Positions 24,966 to 33,271 of a DNA stretch of 53,287 nucleotides are shown piece after piece. The notes below the pieces were generated by a model, which ran no database searches, was not told the origin of the DNA, and worked only from the letters and a program-made list of their open reading frames with translations. Position 1 is the stretch's first letter; each line of letters opens with the position of its first letter. The translations under genes were made by a program, and so were the position numbers. The stretch covers positions 1 to 53,287 of the forward strand of contig JAUXUL010000014.1 in the NCBI GenBank assembly GCA_030680795.1, in the 5' to 3' direction. This DNA comes from Anaerolineales bacterium. GTDB taxonomy: Bacteria; Chloroflexota; Anaerolineae; Anaerolineales; Villigracilaceae.

Positions 24966-25044
24966 TAATACTTGCGAGGTTGAAGAGGAATTGACTGCCT
25001 TTGAGATGTTGTCCCGCAATTTTCAGTTTGATCGTGAATATTAC

Positions 25045-25935
25045 TTAAGCGTTTGGTGTCTTTTGTCGGCTTGGCCTATGAGATTGATTCACGATGTAAA
25101 TTCCCGCCAGTGCAATCACGCCGCCGATCCATTGTATGGTGTTGGGAATCTCGCCAAGCATGGGAATGGCTAAAATGGCAGTCAGGATGGGTTGGCCGAT
25201 AAGCGTGGGTGACACAATGGAAGCAGGCAGATGCCCCAACGCATACGAGATGGCGAGATAGCCGATCATTTGTGAGACGATGGCAGTGGCAAAAAAGATA
25301 ACCCACGTTTGTGCGGGATAATTTACAAGTTGATTTCCTAAAACAAGATTCATGATCAACATGCCGATGGTTGCACTGACCCCAACCATCCATATATAAC
25401 GAAGCGGGTCAATATGTTTTCGTCCGCGCTGGGTGATGAGTTGGTAGGATGCGTAAAAGATCGCCGCTGTACTTGCCATCAAGTCGCCGATGCCGAGGGT
25501 GGGATGAGTTAGGAAGTCACTACCCATAACAAGCGCCGCGCCTGCAAGCGCAATAACAAGTCCAAACCAAAAAATGCCGCGTAATTTTTCGCGAAAGATG
25601 AAGAGCGCAAATAATGCGACCCACAATGGCGCTGTGTTGCCGAGCAAGGTGGCATTGGCGGCAGTTGTATATTTCAAGGACGAATTCCAAAATGCAAAAT
25701 CGAAGGCGGTAAAAATACCCGCAAGTAAGGGAAAAAGCAGGTACCTGCGGTCAATCGGTTCGAGTCTTTTTTGTTGCCGAATAAAAAGAGGCGTGAGAAA
25801 CATTGTGGAAATAAGTAAACGATAGAAACCGGTAACTGTGCCTGGCGCATCTGCCCAGCGTACGAACATGGCTGAAAGACTCAACGCGCTAATGCCAATC
25901 GCAAGAGCAAGGTATGGGAAAAATTTATTTTGCAT
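25045..25935 (-). CDS. EamA/DMT family transporter
   Basis: A 296-residue integral membrane protein with ten predicted helices in two EamA repeats (about 5-140 and 150-285). Recognisable parts are MFVRWADAPGTVTGFYRL, AFWNSSLKYTTAANATLLGNTAPLWVALFA and AISYALGHLPASIVSPTLIGQPILTAILA. Family members export metabolites or amino acids; the cargo is not known. It is followed downstream on the minus strand by the MITE. Confidence 0.87.
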   Translation of the reverse strand: MQNKFFPYLALAIGISALSLSAMFVRWADAPGTVTGFYRLLISTMFLTPLFIRQQKRLEPIDRRYLLFPLLAGIFTAFDFAFWNSSLKYTTAANATLLGNTAPLWVALFALFIFREKLRGIFWFGLVIALAGAALVMGSDFLTHPTLGIGDLMASTAAIFYASYQLITQRGRKHIDPLRYIWMVGVSATIGMLIMNLVLGNQLVNYPAQTWVIFFATAIVSQMIGYLAISYALGHLPASIVSPTLIGQPILTAILAIPMLGEIPNTIQWIGGVIALAGIYIVNQSHRPSRQKTPNA

Positions 25936-25961
25936 TGCGGAATTGTATAAGAGTGCGACAT

Positions 25962-26714
25962 TTATGTTGCATGGCGCGTGAGGTTGATCCGCTCAAGGGT
26001 GGGCATAAGCTCACTAAGATTGCGCAGGCTGAAGTCAGGTTTGATGCGGCGCATGTCCTCATCCTTGAATTGCGCGCGGCGCGTGATCCAGATCGTTTGC
26101 ATTTTTATTTTTTTTGCGCCGTAAATATCCGCTTCGAGGCTGTCGCCGATCATGACTGCTTCATGGGGTGAGATATTCCATTGCGCCAGCGCGATCTCAA
26201 ATGCGCGCGGGTGCGGTTTGCGATAATAGCAAGCGGCCGAGGTGAGCACAAAATCAAAGGATGAACGAATGCCAAAATTTTCAATGAGTTCCTGCACATC
26301 CTTGTCATCGCCCGCGTTGGAAAATATGCCAAGCTTGTAATTTTTGGATTTTAATTTTTGAAGGGTGGCGACTGTGTCATCTTCAAGCTGCCAGTTGGTT
26401 TGTGTGACGGAGTACATCGCATCCAGCGCGGACCTGAGAACTGGTTCGGCGACTTCGGCATCCCCCAACTCTTTGAGCAGTTCGCGTAAAACGAAGTGAT
26501 AGGTGGTTTCCTGAAAAACCTGATCGCGTAGTTCATAATATTTGTGCAGGCGCGCGCGAAAGATTTTCGGTTCCAGCTTGATGTTATGTTCAAGTAATTT
26601 ATTGCCAAGCGCCTGGTCTGCGCGTTCCAGAATTGGAGACCAATCCCCGCAAGCGTGCATGAGCGTGCCGCCGAGATCAAACAGGATATGGCGAATGGGT
26701 GTGGCGTTCATCAT
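25962..26714 (-). CDS. HAD family hydrolase
   Basis: A 250-residue HAD phosphatase of the subclass with a helical cap. Motif I is ILFDLGGTL (nucleophile Asp13), motif II GIFSNAGDD, motif III Lys in YYRKPHPRAFEIAL, and motif IV MIGDSLEADI. Position +2 after the nucleophile is Gly, not the usual Asp, which is also seen in some HADs. The expected substrate is a small phosphorylated metabolite. Lies 26 bp from the transporter gene. Confidence 0.83.
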   Translation of the reverse strand: MMNATPIRHILFDLGGTLMHACGDWSPILERADQALGNKLLEHNIKLEPKIFRARLHKYYELRDQVFQETTYHFVLRELLKELGDAEVAEPVLRSALDAMYSVTQTNWQLEDDTVATLQKLKSKNYKLGIFSNAGDDKDVQELIENFGIRSSFDFVLTSAACYYRKPHPRAFEIALAQWNISPHEAVMIGDSLEADIYGAKKIKMQTIWITRRAQFKDEDMRRIKPDFSLRNLSELMPTLERINLTRHAT

Positions 26715-26777
26715 CTTTGGTATACCCTTTCTGCCGTTTTGCGTAAAGGGGAATTTTATGGGATAGAGATATTGAAG

Positions 26778-27554
26778 TTAGGCGGCGCCCTTAAGATAGA
26801 TTCCGGTTGGGTCAAGTTCTTCCTGCAAAATTTTCAGTTCTTTTTTTGTAATTGGCTCGGTGACCTTAACCTGCCCAGCAACTTTCAAATCCCAGCCAGT
26901 GTTGGTTTTGGCTTCTTCCACTGTTTTCCCGGGATGCAGGGCAGTCAGGAGCATTTCGCCTGTTTTATCAGGAGCCATCATGCCAATATCAGTTACCACG
27001 CCGACCATGCCGCCGCCGCGTAGTCCTGCATTTTCGCGATCACTGCCTCCGCCCATAAATCCGGCGGAGGTCATGAATTCCACTTTTTCGGGGAAGCGGC
27101 GTTTTTGATGCGGGGTCATGATGTAACAACGGTTTGCCCAGGCGGCAATTTCCTGCGAGCCGCCCGAACCAGGCAAACGGACTTTAGGATGTTCATATCC
27201 GCCGATCACAGTTGCATTGATGTTGCCGTATCTGTCAATTTGTGCGCCGCCCATGAAGCCCACATCCACGTTGCCGCGCTGCAGGTAGTTGGCGAATATA
27301 TCGTACATACTCACCACTGAAAGCGCACCGCTCACGAGAGTTGGGTCGCCGATGGAGAGCGGCAGGCGTTCAGGTTCAGCGCCGATTACGCCGGCTTCGT
27401 AAATCATCACCAGGTTTGGCGCATGTGTGCGTTTTGCCAAGTTGCAGGCCAAATTGGGCTGGCCTACGCCGACAAATACAACGTCACCATCTTTGAGCAA
27501 ACGCGCGGCATTGACAATCATCAATTCAGCTGAGGAATATTTAAGCTCGGGCAT
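26778..27554 (-). CDS. CoA-transferase subunit B (glutaconate-type)
   Basis: A 258-residue beta subunit of a family I CoA-transferase. The probable catalytic glutamate is Glu53 in MIYEAGVIGAEP, in the same place as that of glutaconate CoA-transferase. GGAQIDRYGNIN and LPGSGGSQEIAAWANR are further family marks. It forms a heteromer with the alpha subunit encoded upstream on the same strand. The acid used is not known. The two subunit genes are normally adjacent; here 252 bp with a repeat and a hydrolase fragment separate them. Confidence 0.85.
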   Translation of the reverse strand: MPELKYSSAELMIVNAARLLKDGDVVFVGVGQPNLACNLAKRTHAPNLVMIYEAGVIGAEPERLPLSIGDPTLVSGALSVVSMYDIFANYLQRGNVDVGFMGGAQIDRYGNINATVIGGYEHPKVRLPGSGGSQEIAAWANRCYIMTPHQKRRFPEKVEFMTSAGFMGGGSDRENAGLRGGGMVGVVTDIGMMAPDKTGEMLLTALHPGKTVEEAKTNTGWDLKVAGQVKVTEPITKKELKILQEELDPTGIYLKGAA

Positions 27555-27574
27555 GGATTCTCCTGTACTATAAA

Positions 27575-27631
27575 TCTGGAGTCAGGGGGCTTGTTCCCTA
27601 AAGACTCGACAGCAAACTGTCGGACTCCAGA
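27575..27631. repeat. Inverted repeat, CTGGAGT family
   Basis: CTGGAGTC (27576-27583) and GACTCCAG (27623-27630), with inner hairpins AGGGGGCTTGTTCCCT and CGACAGCAAACTGTCG. It lies at the downstream end of the hydrolase fragment. Confidence 0.7.
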
Positions 27632-27637
27632 GTCTCT

Positions 27638-27769
27638 TTAAGAGACGTGATATTGTTTTTGTAAGAGTTCAAAGGATGGTTTGTAACATTCAGGCGGGTA
27701 GTGGTTCGCGTGAAGAAAGTGAAGCGGTGCGCCGGAACCGCCATAATCAAAGTGTGGAATATTGTTCAC
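27638..27769 (-). pseudogene. N-terminal fragment of alpha/beta hydrolase
   Basis: A 43-codon frame (GTG start at 27769) reads NNIPHFDYGGSGAPLHFLHA and then NHYPPECYKPSFELLQKQYH before TAA. This is the usual start of an alpha/beta hydrolase up to the oxyanion-hole HANxYPP region. The catalytic rest is missing. The frame stops a few bases from the CTGGAGT repeat, so the rest of the gene was probably lost there. No other part is seen nearby. Confidence 0.7.
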
Positions 27770-27806
27770 GTTTCTACTTGTTTACCTGTGTACTTGTCTA
27801 CTTTTA

Positions 27807-28709
27807 CTAATACTGCCCGTAATTGATTCTCTCACTATAACGCGCCTTCACTTTCAGCCGCTTGTGGGTTTTCTCGCCGAGTTTTTTCCAATAGGCGCTG
27901 CGGTCTTTCACGCCATACACCCATTCATCAAGATACTTCCTGACGCTTTCCCGCGATTCGCTGATCTTATCCCATGCCAGGTAAAACTCATTGTCGCGGT
28001 CATAATATCCCTGCGAATAGGATGGGTGACTCGCAAACGGGACGTGGCAGACGGCGCTGACCACAATGCCGGGAATCATCGTGCGGTTCGGGTCTGACCT
28101 GATGACTGATTCGTCCACGATCTCTTCTGCGGTGAGGATGACTTCCCTCGCGGCGAAGGCGGCTTCCTTTTGTTCGCCGATGATGCCCCACAATTGCGCA
28201 TTTCCGTTTTTATCCGCGCGCTGGACGTGGACAATCGCTACATCGGGATTCAATGCAGGTACAACGATTACATCCTTGCCGCCGTATGGGTCAGGGATGC
28301 GTTTGATCTGCAGATTGGATTTTTCCAGGTCGGTGGCGCCTGTTTGATTCATGGGAAGGAAAGGTAGGCCAGATGCGCCCGCCTGCAAGCGTGTGATCAT
28401 GCCGAAGTGGGAATATTCCTCCCATTCAAGTTCGCCTTTTTCGATGGCGGCGCGTACGATACGCAGCGAGCCGACGCCAGGATTTCCCATGTATGAAAAG
28501 ATGACTTTCCTGGCGCATCCCGCCGCGACCATTTGGTCATAGATCAAATCTGGTGTGGCGCGTGCGAGAGTGAGATTTTTCCTGCCTTGGCGGATGATCT
28601 CATGTCCCGCCGCAAATGGGATGAGATGCGTAAATCCCGCCGCGTAGACGGCATCACCGTCATTTACAAATTCTGAAATTGCTTTTTTAAGTGTAATGAG
28701 TTTGGGCAT
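27807..28709 (-). CDS. CoA-transferase subunit A (glutaconate-type)
   Basis: A 300-residue alpha subunit of a family I CoA-transferase: AVYAAGFTHLIPFAAGHEIIRQ at the start, FSYMGNPGVGSLRIVRAAIE, PALNPDVAIVHVQRADKNGNAQLWG and a final helical tail. Together with subunit B it would move CoA between short carboxylic acids. An ATG at 28709 lies two bases from the stop of the upstream small gene. Between the A and B genes lie a hydrolase remnant and a palindromic repeat, so coupling of the two may be weakened. Confidence 0.86.
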   Translation of the reverse strand: MPKLITLKKAISEFVNDGDAVYAAGFTHLIPFAAGHEIIRQGRKNLTLARATPDLIYDQMVAAGCARKVIFSYMGNPGVGSLRIVRAAIEKGELEWEEYSHFGMITRLQAGASGLPFLPMNQTGATDLEKSNLQIKRIPDPYGGKDVIVVPALNPDVAIVHVQRADKNGNAQLWGIIGEQKEAAFAAREVILTAEEIVDESVIRSDPNRTMIPGIVVSAVCHVPFASHPSYSQGYYDRDNEFYLAWDKISESRESVRKYLDEWVYGVKDRSAYWKKLGEKTHKRLKVKARYSERINYGQY

Positions 28710-28711
28710 GT

Positions 28712-28984
28712 TTATTCTTTTTTGGGATTGGATTTTTCTGCTCTTTTGTTTTTTGCGTTTTCGCGCAAATTCCTTATGGATGCAAAACGCCCGGCCGGCG
28801 GGGACGGCGCTTTTTTACGACGGAAGTTCCAGCCAATGAAAATAAGAAGCAATGCGACAAACAGGTAATTAAAATCAACCTGGTCAGCGATATCCGATAT
28901 TACAAAGAGGATGAACACTCCTCCGCCCATAATCATAAGGAATGTTCCCACGCGAACGATAAAGGGGTCTTCATTTTCTTCCAT
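28712..28984 (-). CDS. Small two-helix membrane protein
   Basis: A 90-residue protein with two hydrophobic segments (VGTFLMIMGGGVFILFVISDI and FNYLFVALLLIFIGW) followed by a basic, Lys/Arg-rich tail. No family recognised. The stop is two bases before the CoA-transferase A start, so the two genes may be co-transcribed. Confidence 0.65.
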   Translation of the reverse strand: MEENEDPFIVRVGTFLMIMGGGVFILFVISDIADQVDFNYLFVALLLIFIGWNFRRKKAPSPPAGRFASIRNLRENAKNKRAEKSNPKKE

Positions 28985-29014
28985 GCCTTTATTTTACCTT
29001 TGGAGGGGGGAGTG

Positions 29015-29090
29015 AACAAGTAGACACGTACACAAGTATAAAAAAGAGAGTCTCCATGGTTAGGCTCTCTTTTTTACGTGTCTACTTGTT
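29015..29090. terminator. Bidirectional terminator inside a longer palindrome
   Basis: The inner stem AAAAAGAGAG / CTCTCTTTTT (29041-29050, 29065-29074) is a typical terminator. It is enclosed by a perfect 16-bp inverted pair AACAAGTAGACACGTA (29015-29030) and its complement (29075-29090). Similar ACTTGT/TCTACTT units recur at 27770-27805. Confidence 0.7.
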
Positions 29091-29105
29091 TCCGTGTCTA
29101 CCTTC

Positions 29106-30680
29106 CTACTTCACCAATGTCCGTATCTGCTCGTGCATATAGAGCGGGAGATAGTAATGGCCGCCCGCGTTCTTGCCGCTGGAGCCGGAGCCTTTCCATC
29201 CACCGAATGGTTGGAAGCCAGGCCATGCGCCAGTGGTTGCGCCTTGCGGACGATTCGCATACGTCACACCTGCTTCGATCTTATCGAAGAACCATTCGGT
29301 TTCCTCTGCTGAGCCGTAGAAACCGGCCGTGAGGCCGTAATTCACGTCATTGGCGATCTTCATCGCGTCGTCAAGATTCTTTACTTTGCCAATCGTGGTG
29401 ATCGGCAGGAACATTTCTTCTTTCCACAAGTGATGGGTGAAAGGCAGGTCAGTGACGAAGGTGTTTTCGCAGTAATACCCTTTATCGAATAAGCCGCCAG
29501 TTTTCACATGGCCGCCGGTGAGGAACTTACCGCCACCCTGGTTGACCTCTTCGCAAAAGTTCTTGAAATCATTGTAGGATGATTTGTTGATGACGGGGCC
29601 ATTGTAAGTATTTTTCTCTGTCGGGTCACCGATGACAAGTTTTTCAGCAGTATCTTTCAGGCGGGCAACCAGTTCATCGTATACAGAATCCTCTACCAGC
29701 ACGCGTGAAGCGGCGGAGCATTTCTGTCCCTGTAAACCAAATGCCGAGCGGATGATCCCGATCGTGGCGCGTTCCAGATCGGCATTCTTGGAAACGATGA
29801 CAGGATTTTTGCCGCCGAGTTCCAAAATGATCGGGCGCACGTAATTACGTTTGCCGAAATCCTGGAACATTTTCATGCCCACATCGAAGGAGCCTGTGAA
29901 GGTTACGCCGTCCACTTCGGGGCTGTCTACAAGCGCCTGACCCAATGTAGAGCCGGGTCCAGTGACGAAGTTCACCACGCCATCGGGGATACCCGCATCG
30001 CGGAAGCAATCCACAAGCAGGCGCACGATCCAGGCGGTATCGGTGGCGGGCTTGATCACAAGCGTGTTACCAGCAACAAGCGCCGCGCCGGAAGGTCCGC
30101 CGGTCAAAGCGAATGGGAAATTGAACGGGGAAACAACCAGCCATACGCCATATGGGCGGAGCACAGATACATTGCGAGCCTCATAGCCCACGAGCGGATC
30201 TTTGCCCATCTCGACAATATAGCCGTTGTTCTTTTCCATTTGGTAGCATGAGTAATAAATCAGATCGGCAGTCTCCTGCACGTCGCCCAAAGACTCCATG
30301 CGGTTCTTGCCGACCTCCAACGCCATAGCCGCACCTAATTCAAAAATACGTTCTTCGATTAACGAAGCGGCTTTGCGTAGCAATTCCACGCGCTTCTGCC
30401 AGGGAGTGTGACTCCAACCTGGAAAAGCCGCGCGCGCCGCAGCCAATGCTTCCTGCGCATGTTTGGCATTGCCTTTTTGCATCTTCGCGAGCACCCAATC
30501 TGTGTTGACGGGGGAGTGATCATCGAACTTCACGTCGGCTTTCACTTCCTGGCCGTTGATCAACATGCCATATTCCTGTCCCATATTTTTTTTGATTTTT
30601 TCCACAGCCTGATCGAAGCCAGTGTGTAACTCTTCGGGCGAGTTGAACATGGTCGCGTACGTGAGTTTAAAGTCTGCCAT
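29106..30680 (-). CDS. 1-pyrroline-5-carboxylate dehydrogenase
   Basis: A 524-residue NAD-dependent aldehyde dehydrogenase of the P5C dehydrogenase (PruA/RocA) type, which oxidises glutamate semialdehyde to glutamate in proline and arginine breakdown. Catalytic Cys321 is in QGQKCSAAS and the general base Glu287 in LELGGKNP. FTGSFDVG and SPFNFPFALTGG also fit. The proline dehydrogenase gene is not in the window. It has 302 bp of empty upstream sequence shared with a divergent lipoprotein gene, and ends at a strong terminator. Confidence 0.9.
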   Translation of the reverse strand: MADFKLTYATMFNSPEELHTGFDQAVEKIKKNMGQEYGMLINGQEVKADVKFDDHSPVNTDWVLAKMQKGNAKHAQEALAAARAAFPGWSHTPWQKRVELLRKAASLIEERIFELGAAMALEVGKNRMESLGDVQETADLIYYSCYQMEKNNGYIVEMGKDPLVGYEARNVSVLRPYGVWLVVSPFNFPFALTGGPSGAALVAGNTLVIKPATDTAWIVRLLVDCFRDAGIPDGVVNFVTGPGSTLGQALVDSPEVDGVTFTGSFDVGMKMFQDFGKRNYVRPIILELGGKNPVIVSKNADLERATIGIIRSAFGLQGQKCSAASRVLVEDSVYDELVARLKDTAEKLVIGDPTEKNTYNGPVINKSSYNDFKNFCEEVNQGGGKFLTGGHVKTGGLFDKGYYCENTFVTDLPFTHHLWKEEMFLPITTIGKVKNLDDAMKIANDVNYGLTAGFYGSAEETEWFFDKIEAGVTYANRPQGATTGAWPGFQPFGGWKGSGSSGKNAGGHYYLPLYMHEQIRTLVK

Positions 30681-30983
30681 TGGGCGTCTCCTTATTTTGT
30701 TACATAGTTGCGTAGTTTTGTCTTTACGTAACCAACTAAACTACCTGACTAAACCCAGTATAGCGTAGGATTTCACAACCGTCAAAGTAATGCGGCTGTT
30801 ATTCAATATGACGTATTTCCTGCTTACAGAGTGCCGCATAAATAGCTAAACCAGAATCATCATTATTAATCGTGATTTATCCAAAATTTAGTAATTTATG
30901 AACAAGCGGTAAGAGTCTGATGAGCTGGCGTAAGAAGATGCTGAAAAAGACTATCATATAAAGGTATGAATAGGAGAAATATC
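30681..30983. other. Divergent intergenic region
   Basis: 302 bp between two divergent genes. No gene or known RNA is seen. It has an A/T-rich centre, several short GTAGTT/AACTAC-like units at 30700-30750 and a TATAAA-like box near 30955. The promoters of both genes must lie here, but I cannot place them reliably. Confidence 0.5.
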
Positions 30984-31541
30984 ATGAAATCCCGCTTCTT
31001 TTTCTGGATACTTCGACGCGCTCAGTACACCGCCGTAAGCCTGATTGCCCTTTTAGTGGCATCTTCCTGCGCCCCGGCCGCTACCAACGCCTCCGCCTCG
31101 CCGACAGTGGAATCTGTCCCTGCCACCGCCGCGCAAGTTGACTCTTCCTCCGCAGGCCTAGCTACTCTTGTCCCTCCTCAAATTGTGGAGGTTCAAGCCA
31201 TCGCCACCTCACGTGGACCCAACCTCGAAGCCACAGACCCGGCCACGGTTACGCTGGCTTCAGGTCAATTTCAACTGGTGGAATTCTTCCGCTTTACCTG
31301 AAGTACCTGCCGCGCAATGGCGCCCATGGTTCATGGGCTTGAAGCGGAATATTCTGGCAAAATCAAGTTTACCTATCTTGATGCAGACGATCCCAGCACC
31401 GATGTTTTCCAGCGTGAATTGGGTTTCTACTACCAGCCCGAGTTTTATCTGCTGGATGCAAATGGGAAAGTCTTGAAAAAACTTGTTGGTATCGTCTCGG
31501 AAGATGAATTTAGAAGTTTGTTCGATGCGAACCTGCGATAA
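30984..31541 (+). CDS. Thioredoxin-like lipoprotein, candidate selenoprotein (UxxC)
   Basis: Begins with a signal peptide and lipobox (ALLVASSC). A Ser/Ala/Pro linker follows, then a thioredoxin fold: GQFQLVEFFRFT, STCRAMAPMVHGLEAEYSG, FTYLDADDPSTDVFQ, PEFYLLDANGKVLKKLVG. At 31299-31301 an in-frame TGA stands exactly where the first Cys of CxxC belongs (T-UGA-S-T-C). The frame is intact for 80 codons after it. GCCCATG (31322-31328), loop GTT and CATGGGC (31332-31338) make a perfect 7-bp hairpin with its loop 27 bases past the UGA, the distance of bacterial SECIS elements. The start is ATG 30984 with AGGAG upstream. An alternative is a nonsense mutation. No sel genes are in the window. Confidence 0.65.
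31302..31345 (+). promoter_or_regulatory. Candidate bacterial SECIS hairpin
   Basis: Perfect 7-bp stem GCCCATG / CATGGGC with a GTT apical loop, starting 20 bases after the in-frame UGA. A G opens the loop, as in many bacterial SECIS elements, which recruit SelB to the ribosome. It lies inside the coding sequence. Confidence 0.5.
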
Positions 31542-31580
31542 CAGGAACAACAGCCTGAAAAAGAAAAGACGGCATTAAAT

Positions 31581-31616
31581 AAAACCAGCGCGGCGATTTT
31601 CACCGCGCTGGTTTTG
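31581..31616. terminator. Bidirectional terminator
   Basis: A perfect 13-bp stem AAAACCAGCGCGG and its complement with a 9-base loop, between convergent genes. Confidence 0.8.
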
Positions 31617-31633
31617 TATCTAAAAATATTATT

Positions 31634-32998
31634 TTACTGGTTTCCGTCGTACTTCTTGGCGTCTGCGATGGCTTTGTTCACATTCACAAAGGGTAGCAGG
31701 ATCAAGCCCATGATGAAAAAGAAGATCAACGAAAGGATGGCATAGCGCAGATTTCCGAACCATTGATTCGCGAGTCCGAATATCAGCGGACCGATCCACG
31801 ACGTGCCGCGTTCGCTGATCTCGTAAAACGAGAAGAATTCCGCTTCCTTGCCCTTGGGAATCATCTGCGCGAACAGACTGCGGCTGATGGCTTGCGAACC
31901 GCCCAGCACGAGTGCAATGAAAATACCGAGGACGAAGAATTGCGCAGTTGCGGTTGGGCCTTTTAATCCGCCATACGCGTAGATCACCACCGCTGACCAG
32001 ATCACCAAACTGACAACCACTGATTGTTTCGCGCCGATCCAGCCTGCAAGTTTGCCCCAGAACAAGGCTCCGAAGAAAGCCACGAATTGGATCATCAAAA
32101 TAACGGCGATTAAGGTTTGTTGTTCAAGTTCCAGCCCGCCCTGAATCAGAGGCGCGGCGGCAAATGTAGAAGCCACAGCGATAACAGTCTGAATTCCGTC
32201 GTTATACAGGAAATAGGCGATCAGGAATCTAATGGTTTCGGGAAAATGCTTGACTTCACTGATCGTCTTACGAAGCTGTTTGAATCCAATACTTACATAG
32301 GTTTCCCCAACAGGGAGTTGACGAGCCGCATGACGTGGGCGCAGTCTTTTCCATGTCAGGAAGGAAAATCCAAGCCACCATATACCTGCGGATGCAAGGT
32401 TGATGCGAACCGCCAAGTCGCCGGGTACACCGAGAGCGTCGCTAAAAGTGAAGAAAGCCAGGTTGAGCGCCAGCAAAATGCCGCCGCCCATATAGCCCAT
32501 TGCCCAGCCGTACGAAGAAACACGGTCTCTTTCATCTTCACTTGCAATATCAGGCAGGTAGGCATTATAGAAAACGATCGCCGCGCCAAAAGCGAGATTG
32601 GCAACGATAAAAAGCAATCCACCCAGCCACCATAATCCACCAGTGACGAGGAACATCAGAATGGTCGCCAGCGCGCCGATGGTGGCAAATATTTGCATCA
32701 TGCGTTTTCGTAAATGCGAATAATCTGCGATCGCGCCAAGAATGGGTAGGAACAAAACCTGCATGCCCACGGAAAATGAAATACAGTAAGGAAGGAATGA
32801 ATCAGGCGCAACAGGAATTCCAAAAAATGAAACTGTTGCCGACCCCGCCGCTTCCGCCGCAGTGCGCGCCAGTGACGCCACGTACGGCCCAAGAAATACC
32901 GTGCCAACCGTTGTGCTAAATGCCGAGTTGGCCCAGTCGTACATGGCCCAGCCGAAAATCTCTTTCCTATCGTTTACCATTGGTTTCTCAGTTGCCAT
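31634..32998 (-). CDS. UMF1-family MFS transporter
   Basis: A 454-residue integral membrane protein with about twelve helices. WAMYDWANSAFSTTVGTVFLGPYV at the start is the signature of the UMF1/Atg22-like major facilitator group. ISRSLFAQMIPKGKEAEFFSFYE and GTSWIGPLIFG are its conserved second-half motifs. Bacterial members are uncharacterised exporters or nutrient transporters. It converges with the thioredoxin-like lipoprotein and shares its terminator. Confidence 0.87.
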   Translation of the reverse strand: MATEKPMVNDRKEIFGWAMYDWANSAFSTTVGTVFLGPYVASLARTAAEAAGSATVSFFGIPVAPDSFLPYCISFSVGMQVLFLPILGAIADYSHLRKRMMQIFATIGALATILMFLVTGGLWWLGGLLFIVANLAFGAAIVFYNAYLPDIASEDERDRVSSYGWAMGYMGGGILLALNLAFFTFSDALGVPGDLAVRINLASAGIWWLGFSFLTWKRLRPRHAARQLPVGETYVSIGFKQLRKTISEVKHFPETIRFLIAYFLYNDGIQTVIAVASTFAAAPLIQGGLELEQQTLIAVILMIQFVAFFGALFWGKLAGWIGAKQSVVVSLVIWSAVVIYAYGGLKGPTATAQFFVLGIFIALVLGGSQAISRSLFAQMIPKGKEAEFFSFYEISERGTSWIGPLIFGLANQWFGNLRYAILSLIFFFIMGLILLPFVNVNKAIADAKKYDGNQ

Positions 32999-33104
32999 AA
33001 CGCCTCCGTGAGATGAAACAGGATGAAAGCAAGAACACGCGCCAGTATAAGTAGTTTCGCCTTCAGTGTAAAGAAATATTTAACGTTAAAGCCTCACCTC
33101 TTCC

Positions 33105-33133
33105 TTGACCCTCAACCTGCTACGCGCTAAAAT
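33105..33133 (+). promoter_or_regulatory. Promoter for ffh
   Basis: TTGACC (33105-33110), a 17-base spacer and TAAAAT (33128-33133). The message then passes through the repeat at 33159-33257 before reaching the ffh start at 33272. Confidence 0.6.
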
Positions 33134-33158
33134 GCTGTTCCTGCGCTGAAAAGGAATC

Positions 33159-33257
33159 GTGTCGCCCTGAGCGAATGCGAAGGGTCTCTGAGAAAATCGT
33201 AGAGATTCTCACCTGCACTGGCGTGCGGCGTACGTGTCGCTGCGCTCAGAAAGACAC
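33159..33257. repeat. Inverted repeat, GTCGCCCTGAGCG family, in ffh leader
   Basis: GTGTCGCCCTGAGCG and CGCTCAG ... GACAC form imperfect inverted ends. The inside (GCGAAGGGTC ... TCGTAGAGA) matches the core of the MITE at 24842-24965. It ends 14 bases before ffh and would be transcribed in its leader. Confidence 0.65.
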
Positions 33258-33271
33258 AATAAAAATAACCT

